Shown in pieces: positions 55,851 to 64,000 of a DNA stretch of 64,000 nt. A program made the position numbers and the translations under genes. Each line of letters begins with the position of its first letter. Positions within the stretch are counted from its first letter, which is position 1. A model generated the notes under the pieces. That model made no database searches. It saw only the letters and a program-made list of their open reading frames with translations, and was not told where the DNA came from. The DNA comes from Escarpia spicata (Eukaryota > Annelida > Polychaeta > Sabellida > Siboglinidae): assembly GCA_963995525.1 (NCBI GenBank), contig OZ023205.1, positions 53,941,791-54,005,790 on the forward strand. Reading direction: 5' to 3'.

Positions 55851-57699
55851 TGCAGTCATGGTCTGAGATCACTTGTTATCGCTGAAAAATACAGGAGATC
55901 TATTCATGAGAGATAAACAGAATCTGAGGAGCTCCTTCGTTGGACTGAGATGAGCCTTGGGAGATTTAGGGATGTTAGATGTCTGGATTGTGCTGTTATG
56001 TTGGTTTGGAGACAGTACAAAGGTGGGCGGAACTGATTAGGAGTAAAGGGTTATTAAAAATGTCATGGTTACACTGTCGTGGCATTCGCTTCTGCTGTCT
56101 AGACTGCTCTTAAAAGGACTTTGCCTATTCCTCGTGAAGTACTTCTGGCATACACCCATCCGTGGAACAACAAACCAATACAACAATGGTATTTTGAATT
56201 AAAATTTGTTCCCGTGACCAGTTAATTTCTGCTTTCGCCAACTATGGCATTGCATGCAGCAAATAAAAAATTAACACAACCCCAGAGGCATAATCTCGGG
56301 AACGACTGACAACTGAGCAAAAGTAAAAACTTAAGATACCTACTTTTGTGATTTTTTCAAATACATCATCAATTGATGGATCAGTGGAGCTGAATGAATA
56401 TAGAAAGTGGTGAGTTGACCCCGGCGCCTGGGAGGAGAGACACTTATAATGCTCCAGAGTTGGCATATTAATATATAGATAATGTTCTTAATACTAGCAT
56501 AAAGTGTTGAAACAAACTGTACGGTTTGGAGGGCCGTGATCGCCAACGCCTGTGACAGACATGGCACATGGAAGAAGAAGAAGAACATGTTGACTGTTGA
56601 TTATATAATGTTGAATGTATACTGCCCAAATTGTGGTTAATCAGCCTGAAGCAGTGTTGCAGTATGAATGTTTTTCCCACAAAACATTCAAATTGAAAAC
56701 GAAACTAGTATTCACCAGCGGAACTTGCTGCAACTTCCTGGAATTACTCTTTGATGTCACCTGGTTCTCACAATCTAGACCAGTGAATATGGCAAATAGG
56801 ACAAAATACAGTTTATTCAGCAAACTTCCACATTGTATTGGCAATATGTGAGGGGTAGCGTAATGCTGTTGCCATCCGTGGCATGAGAGGGTAATTCTGG
56901 GCGTTGGAACAGACAAGGCATCAACTATTTCCATGTGGAAAAACGATGTTCGATTTTCATTCAATGTCAAAGTGGCTTTGTAATTTAGCTGGATTCATAA
57001 ATGATTCGCAGCTAATCAATCTTGAGCAATCGCTCCCTGGTCAAATTTGTCACGTCTTAATTATTCATGCTGATTTGTTCTAATGAAGCCACGAAGATAG
57101 TTGCTTTCACCACCGCTAGCCTGGATCAGGCACTTAATTGAGTCGAGACATGTTAAAACGATACCATTGCACAACGATTCGTATTTGTCCAACTATTTGT
57201 CATTATTTAGCATTTATTTTTGAGTGTGGTGGAAAAGGACACCACAGGCATTATTGTAAGAGGAAAAGATGTTTGGAATGCAGGAGATATTTGTATCAAA
57301 TGGAGGCATTTCGCTTTGACCAGCTGCTGCCTCCGACATCCAAACGTCATTCCCTTTGAGACCACCGTTGCACAGGCCATGAACTTGGTACCGAATCAAC
57401 CGTCTTCTGCGCTCGTCGTAAGCTGCACATATCGGCTTTTATTATCGCGTGCATTTCATCGCTTTTATATTTCATGGTTGTGGGCGATATCTGGAGTGCA
57501 TTTGGTTTTACTGGCTTGCTCCCGTGGATTCGCGTGTGATTTATTGTGCTAAAGATGCGGTCGTAATCGTAATAATTTATGTCCGGTGTGTAATTGCGTC
57601 TAGTCATTATTGTAATTGAAAGGGTTATACGTAATGTAATTACTCTGCACTGTGTGAATACTACACACACGCTCCAATTGAATAGCTATACCATCTCAT
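55851..57699 (+). other. Unique DNA, no gene recognised
   Basis: 57005-57140 (TTAATTATTCATGCTGATTTG) and 57210-57420 are complex and could be regulatory; the short frames there have no recognisable protein content. Confidence 0.35.
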
Positions 57700-60000
57700 T
57701 TTCCATCCATTCTCTCCCCCCCTCTTATCTACCCCTCTCTCTGTCTCTCCCCCTCTCCATCTATTTCTCTTTCCCGTCTTCTTTCTCTCTCCCTCCCTGT
57801 CTTTCTCTCTCCACCATCTCTCTCTCCCCTTGTCACCCTCTCCCCTCCCTCACTCCCTCTCTCTCTCCCCTTTCTCACCCTCTCCCCTCCCTCACTCCCT
57901 CTCTGTCTCCCCTTCTCACCCTCTCCCCTCCCTCACTCCCTCTCTCCCCTTTCTCACCCTCTCCCCTGCCTCACTCCCTCTCTGTCTTCCCTTCTCACCC
58001 TCTCCCCTCCCTCACTCCGTCTCTCTCTCTCCCCTTTCTCACCCTCTCCCCTGCCTCACTCCCTCTCTGTCTCCCCTTGTCACCCTCTCCCCTTCCTCAC
58101 TCCCTCTCTGTCTCCCCTTTCTCACCCTCCCTCATTCCCTCTCTGTCTCCCCTTCTCACCCTCTCCCCTCCCTCACTCCCTCTCTGTCTCCCCTTTCTCA
58201 CCCTCCCTCATTCCCTCTCTGTCTCCCCTTGTCACCCTCTCCCCTGCCTCACTCCCTCTCTGTCTCCCCTTTCTCACCCTCCCTCATTCCCTCTCTGTCT
58301 CCCCTTCTCACCCTCTCCCCTCCCTCACTCCCTCTCTGTCACCCCTTTCTCACCCTCTCCCCTGTCTCACTCCCTCTCTGTCTCCCCTTCTCACCCTCTC
58401 CCCTCCATCACTACCTCTCTGTCTCCCCTTTCTCACCCTCCCTCATTCCCTCTCTGTCTCCCCTTTCTCACCCTCCCTCATTCATTCTCTGTCTCCCCTT
58501 TCTCACCCTCTCCCCTGCCTCACTCCCTGTCTGTCTCCCCTTTCTCACCCTCTCCCCTCCCTCTCTGTCTCCCCTTTCTCACCCTCTTCCCTTCCTCATT
58601 CCCTCTCCATCTCCCCTTTTTTTCACTCTCTTCCCTCCCTCACTCCCTCTCTGTCTCCCCTTTCTCACCCTCTCCCCTCCCTCACTCCCTCTCTGTCTCC
58701 CCTTTCTCACCTTCTCCCCTCCCTCACTCCCTCTCTGTCTCCCCTTTCTCACCCTCTTCCCTCCCTCACTTCCTCTCTATCTCCCCTTTCTCACCCTCTC
58801 TCACTCCCTCTCTGTCTCCCCTTTCTCACCCTCTTCCCTTCCTCATTCCCTCTCTGTCTCCCCTTTCTCACCCTCCCTCATTCATTCTCTGTCTCCCCTT
58901 TCTCACCCTCTCCCCTGCCTCACTCCCTCTCTGTCTCCCCTTTCTCACCTTCTCCCCTCCCTCACTCCCTCTCTGTCTCCCCTTTCTCACCCTCTCCCCT
59001 CCCTCACTCCCTCTCTGTCTCCCCTTTCTCACCTTCTCCCCTCCCTCACTCCCTCTCTGTCTCCCCTTTCTCACCCTCTTCCCTCCCTCACTTCCTCTCT
59101 ATCTCCCCTTTCTCACCCTCTCTCACTCCCTCTCTGTCTCCCCTTTCTCACCCTCTTCCCTTCCTCATTCCCTCTCTGTCTCCCCTTTCTCACCCTCCCT
59201 CATTCATTCTCTGTCTCCCCTTTCTCACCCTCTCCCCTGCCTCACTCCCTGTCTGTCTCCCCTTTCTCACCCTCTCCCCTCCCTCTCTGTCTCCCCTTTC
59301 TCACCCTCTTCCCTTCCTCATTCCCTCTCCATCTCCCCTTTTTTTCACTCTTCCCTCCCTCACTCCCTCTCTGTCTCCCCTTTCTCACCCTCTCCCCTCC
59401 CTCACTCCCTCTCTGTCTCCCCTTTCTCACCCTCTTCCCTCCCTCACTTCCTCTCTATCACACCCTCTCTCACTCCCTCTCTGTCTCCCCTTTCTCACCC
59501 TCTTCCCTTCCTCACTCCCTCTCCATCTCCCCTTTTTTCACTCTCTTCCCTCCCTTACTCCCTCTCTGTCTCCCCTTTCTCACCCTCTTCCCTCCCTCAC
59601 TCCCTCTCCGTCTCTCCTTTCTCACCCTCTCCCCTTCCTTACTCCCTCTCCATCTCCCCTTTCTCACCCTCTCCCCTCCCTCACTCCCTCTCTGTCTCCC
59701 CTTTCTCACCCTCTCCCCTCCCTCACTCCCTCTCTGTCTCCCCTTTCTCACCCTCTTCCCTCCCTCAGTCCCTCTCTGTATCCCCTTTCTCACCCTCTCC
59801 CCTGCCTCACTCCCTCTCTGCCTCCCCTTTCTCACCCTCTCCCCTCCCTCACTCCGTCTCTGCCTCCCCTTTCTTACCCTCTCCCCTTCCTCACTCTCCG
59901 TCTCTACCTCCCCTTTCTCACCCTCTCCCCTCCCTCACTCTCCGTCTCTGCCTCCCCTTTCTCACACTCTCCTCTCCCCACTCCCTTCCTCTTTGACTAT
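57700..60000 (+). repeat. 42-bp CT-rich minisatellite
   Basis: Units of CACTCCCTCTCTGTCTCCCC + TTTCTCACCCTCTCCCCTCC + CT; 58683 to 58725 gives 42 bp. Variants lose or gain short blocks. A higher-order repeat is visible: a distinctive run from TTCATTCTCTG at 58481 to the T-run near 58620 recurs from 59203 to about 59345, an offset of 722 bp. A pure pyrimidine strand could form triplex DNA. The 800- and 829-codon frames here are artefacts. Confidence 0.95.
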
Positions 60001-63000
60001 CTCCTATGACTCTCCCTTACTCACTCCCTCACTCTCTTCCTCTCTAACCTCCCTCACTCACTCCTCCATCCCTTCCTCTCCTCCCTCTCCCCCCAAAGTC
60101 TCATCCATCGCTGTCTTCCTCCATCCCTGTTTCCCTACAGTTCTCGCTCATCCCACTCTCTTTCTCTCCCTCAGTCCACCCACCCCTCTCTCCTCTCCCC
60201 CCACCCCCTCTACAGTGAGCGCTGCAGCAGAACTGCCAGTGCAACTTGACCAGCCTCCCCACAGATGTCGTGTAATTGTGTCCTCTGGTTTCAAAAGGTC
60301 CACTAAGTGGTCATTCTAGATCAAGAGACGTGTGAAGACAGATTGATTTTGGTCGACAAGCCTGAAGTATCAGTTTATGTGTAGAACTGTTTCAAGAACA
60401 TTAAAGCAAATGACGAATCAGAGCTTAACGAAATTCTCTTTTAGAAACGGTCCACGTTAGGTTTCAGTCGATGTAAGAAATGGTTGTCTTTGTGGCAACT
60501 GACGTGCCAAAGACATGTAAAAAACAGCCAAAATTATTGGTCATTATATACTGTGACATGTTTTAAAAATTAGTCTTAAAAACTGAAGGGCACATAGTCT
60601 ACAGCTATAAAGGTTACCTTAATTATTTGCGCACACTAATAAGATATATCTGAACATAACAGTAACTTCAGATAATAATTATTTTGTGTTTTACTATCTT
60701 TGCATTTCCAAATAATAAATATGTAATATATATTTACCAATAAAATTATTTGTTATCAGTTTTTAAAGATAGTACATATTTAAGGCAATTTTGTATTACC
60801 TTCATTATTGCCAACGACTATCCGGTATTACTATTATTACTATTATTGTGATGCGACAGCAAAACTCTAAATTAAAAAATACTGTTGAAAGGTTTTTTCA
60901 AAACCTTTCTTGGCATATCACACTAGCCGGCCCTTTAAAGATTCTAGGAGGACTGCCATCCCCTTCCCCGCAATGCTATATTTCTTCACATAAATTGGCG
61001 CTAGCTTAATCCAGTACAAACAACCACTAAATGCATAGTTGTCAACAAAAAGATCAGGTGACTATGTAAATTAAGGCCGCTAACGTTAATGAAATGTGAG
61101 AGAGTTATTAGTTTGATGTGCGGCTTTGGAAAAGTGGACTCTAGTAATTCAATATCGGTGTTTGGGAGAGTGGCAATTATAAAGAAATCCTGGCAGAAAC
61201 CCGTAATTAGCCAGCAACAAATTCACAACAACAAAAAATTGGTGCGCTTAAATGGAACAGAGCTAGTTTCGGTTTTGAATTATTAACATGTCGCAATTTT
61301 CAAAGTGTTTCTGTCACGATGTACATGTAAATTAACAATGTTGCATTTCGGGTTTGTATCTTTTTTCCGTGGCATGTGTGTGCCATCAGGAATTGTATTA
61401 CAATTGACAGAGCAATAAATCATACAATAAACAACATTATATTTTGTCTTTTAAGGTGAATATTTGTTTTGTTGTGAAGTGATCTCTATAAATATAGTAG
61501 AAATTTGCAAATTTAATTTCATCACCAGATAATGAATTAAAAAGTAAGAACTTAATACAGATTTCACCCAGAAAAGTGGCATATCTGGCATCATTAATTG
61601 GTACGACAGAAACCCACACAACCAGTATATTACCAAATATACTTGGTTACAGTTACATGTAATAATTCTTGTTTAGATAAACTTTATTTGTGAGTGCATT
61701 GATTCACTACCAAAGTTATATATGATGCAACAAAGAAGTCCTATTATTATGTAATTGTGCATGTAGTCGTTCCTTGGGTCTTGTCTGGCATCATCAGCTG
61801 TGCTGACATCTGTTGTTTGCAGTTTGTAAGTAGGTATGGCAAAATGCACCTGGTGCAATTGTCAGCTGAGACAACACCTCTGTAGCACCCACACAGAGTA
61901 TACATCAACAGAACCTGTGGCCCAGATGCTTAGCTTGATTCCACGATAAGATAATGTAGGCATGTGTGTATGTATGTTAAGCTTTTTCTCCGAGACGCTT
62001 ACCATCTCGTATGCCGAACTTTCAGAGTTTCATATACGACCCCTCAGAAGAAAGGTAACACCTTTTTTTTAAATACCCCGTTGGTTAAGGGTTTTTACAA
62101 GTTTTTGGGTTCATACTGGTATAATTCAGTTGATGACGTACTGGATATAATTCAGTTGATGACGTGATGATGTACTGGATATAATTTAGTTGATGGCGTT
62201 GCGCATGGCCATTTTCGTTTCTCTGGAAATAAACTAAGTCATGTTAGCAGATGCAATTTGCATTGTGATATGATTTATATTACGGTAACCATGACAGTTT
62301 CGATTCCACGACCGAAGATCACCGGCGAATCAGTCACAGGTTGATCCAACATGAAAAATGTGATCCATATTCCTGGAGGAGGGGTCTCTATCCACCAGAG
62401 ATGATGTATTTACATTGAGTCGAAATACATCAGCAATTATGAGAGACATGACAGCTCGGCGCTCGGACACGAGAGATCAGGTGTCAGAGGAAGTGAGAGT
62501 ATCCGCTGATGGATGTTTACAGGGCTAGAATGCCTAATGACTGGTTATGGCATCAGATATTCATGAATTGCCTACACAAAGCCATGGGAGGCGGCCGAAT
62601 ATTCATAGTCCATCAGAATCACGAGTAATCTGTGCGTAAATCAGCACAGTAGTTAACCAGCTACTTAACTTGTTATGGGTTTCAACTGATATTGGGCAGG
62701 GATCAGGATTGTTTGTTTGTTATTTTGTTTGGTTTATGGATTATTATCAACCAAAGCTCTGCTTCTGGGAGCATATTTGTTGTCACATTGGTTATCACAA
62801 TTATTGGTTTTGTCTGTTTCGGTTTGTTTTTGCCAGTTATGGTTTGTTTTTTGCCAGTTTTGGTTTGCATTTGCCAGCTTAGGTTTGCTTTTGCCAGTTT
62901 TGTTGGTTTTGCCACTTTTGTATTCATCAGTGGTCATTTTGTTTTCAGCAGCTTTGTTTCTGTGAGGTTTGTTATTATTAGTAGTGGTTTTGCTTGTTTG

Positions 63001-63034
63001 GTTTTCTTCATTGGTCATTGTGAACATGTATACA
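60001..63034 (+). other. CT-rich tail of the array, then unique DNA
   Basis: 60001-60200 is CT-rich. The rest is AT-rich with no coding signal. 62115-62195 has three copies of GGATATAATTCAGTTGATGACG. 62440-62640 is a complex island with GATATTCATGAATTGCC. 62800-62930 has degenerate TTTTGCCAGTTTTGGTTTG repeats. Confidence 0.45.
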
Positions 63035-63127
63035 ACTTGAAGCAGTAGCAGCAGCAACAGCAGCAGCAGTAACAGCAGCACCAGCAGTAGCAGCAGCAAC
63101 AGCAGCAGTAACAACAACAACAACAAC
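63035..63127 (+). repeat. Interrupted (CAG)n/(CAA)n trinucleotide repeat
   Basis: GCAGCAGCAACAGCAGCAG-type run ending in (AAC)n. The open frames over it are low complexity. Confidence 0.95.
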
Positions 63128-64000
63128 CTAGAAGTAATGAATTCATATGTTTTTATTGTTAACCGTGCAATATAACTTATAACAACTGCAACATAGCTTA
63201 TAATACAACCGCATATACACTGTCACTACTTCAGCCTTTGTACTTTTTATTCATATATTCATATAACAATACTTCCAGATTATGGCCATGCTACATTTTG
63301 CAAGCTTCAGCGTTATGCTATGAATCGTACGTTTTTGTAAACTTAAACAATACAGTTGGTTAATATAGTCAACGAATGTCATTCCGTCTGTTATCTATTC
63401 CCAGTTAACCTGGTAGTGTTAACAGCTAACTTAAACTATATTACTAATTATTTAAACTTCACTCTATCTTTATGACATCGTTATAAATATCATATTAAAA
63501 ATACAAGAGAGAAGAAGTAGTGCAGCCATGTTAATGACAAAACCGTTATTACGTCTGCAGATAAGTACCGTAATGACCAGACGTATTCGAACACCAAAAC
63601 ATAATTAAATTATCAGCTGACCGAAAGCACTGTACGGAAAAAGTTTTGGATGTCCAAAAACATGCAGTCCCCATGGGCTGTTTTTTTTTCAGACACGTAA
63701 AAATAATAGGTGTACGCAAACGTACAGTTCAGAAAAACGACAATTCTTGGGTTTTTAGGGTATCCGAAAACATTCAGTGTCCGAATACGTCAAGTTATGG
63801 TAATAAGTGTCATGCATGCATCTCCACTTGAGGAGATACAAAGTCGCTTCCAATACAGTCTTGCTACTACACTGATTTTAGAATTTGCAAGATATCACGA
63901 TGTGTTCATCCACTTCCAGTCTGGTGAACACATTATCGACTCATCTAAGATATCGTAACGTTTTAATTCACGAGATATCTACATTTCCAAGCCTTAAGCT
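63128..64000 (+). other. Unique DNA with a degenerate repeat at 63560-63800
   Basis: 63560-63800 carries TCCAAAAACATGCAGTCC, TCCGAAAACATTCAGTGTCC and related words, the family seen at 40560-40850. Nothing else recognised. Confidence 0.5.

Noticed and set aside
57594..60319. Two overlapping plus-strand ORFs of 800 and 829 codons rich in Ser, Pro and Leu
   Set aside because: They are two frames of the same 42-bp pyrimidine array; the repeat lacks stop codons by composition, and periodicity of 14 residues mirrors the DNA unit. No start context, domain or codon bias supports a protein.
60215..60320. Possible next MON2 exon after a CAG at the end of the CT-rich tract
   Set aside because: The translation does not resemble MON2 (no VCQHP or REWGAEAL block) in any frame.
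62734..63126. Poly-Leu ORF on the minus strand and poly-Gln potential on the plus strand
   Set aside because: Low-complexity translation of the CAG/CAA repeat; no exon signals or flanking coding sequence.

Overview
This window is nuclear DNA of an animal, most likely a marine invertebrate. It carries one large protein-coding gene with GT-AG introns, several kinds of retrotransposon remnant, MITE-like elements, and an unusually heavy load of minisatellites. A lancelet (cephalochordate) is my best guess, mainly because tandem repeats sit directly on exon-intron junctions; from memory (not verified) such boundary minisatellites were described in amphioxus. A mollusc or other lophotrochozoan is not excluded.

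Layout. 1-3577: minus-strand, decayed Ty3/gypsy-type LTR retrotransposon running off the left edge, with its reverse-transcriptase core missing. 3578-7836: a 4.26-kb segment bounded by perfect 16-bp inverted repeats with palindrome-rich subterminal DNA, containing two LINE fragments and a small MITE. 7937-8991: weak hAT-like candidate. About 8995-9390: probable promoter and leader of the main gene.

9391-38818, plus strand: the first 19 coding exons (829 codons, no frame break) of MON2, the Golgi/endosome trafficking scaffold related to the non-catalytic parts of the BIG/Sec7 Arf-GEFs. Every junction has GT/AG signals and matching phase. Introns 1-18 are 0.3-5 kb and filled with repeats. In at least three places a minisatellite unit is visibly a copy of the exon-intron junction beside it (exon 13 acceptor, exon 14 donor, exon 16 donor), so each true splice site is followed or preceded by roughly 16-50 look-alikes. 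Weaker versions occur at the exon 10 donor and at the exon 14 and exon 19 acceptors.

38819-64000: no further MON2 exon was found. Either intron 19 exceeds 25 kb or the gene model or assembly breaks here. This part holds a second copy of a TTAA-flanked 1.1-1.2-kb element, a (CT)n/(CCCTCT)n tract, a 20-bp array (43.8-44.95 kb), a 66-bp array (46.4-47.65 kb), a decayed minus-strand LINE (53.3-55.25 kb), a plus-strand LINE 3' end (55.57-55.85 kb), a 42-bp CT-rich array (57.7-60.0 kb), and some complex non-repetitive islands that could be regulatory. The long open frames in the arrays are repeat artefacts. No bacterial-type operon, CRISPR array, rRNA or intact tRNA gene was seen.
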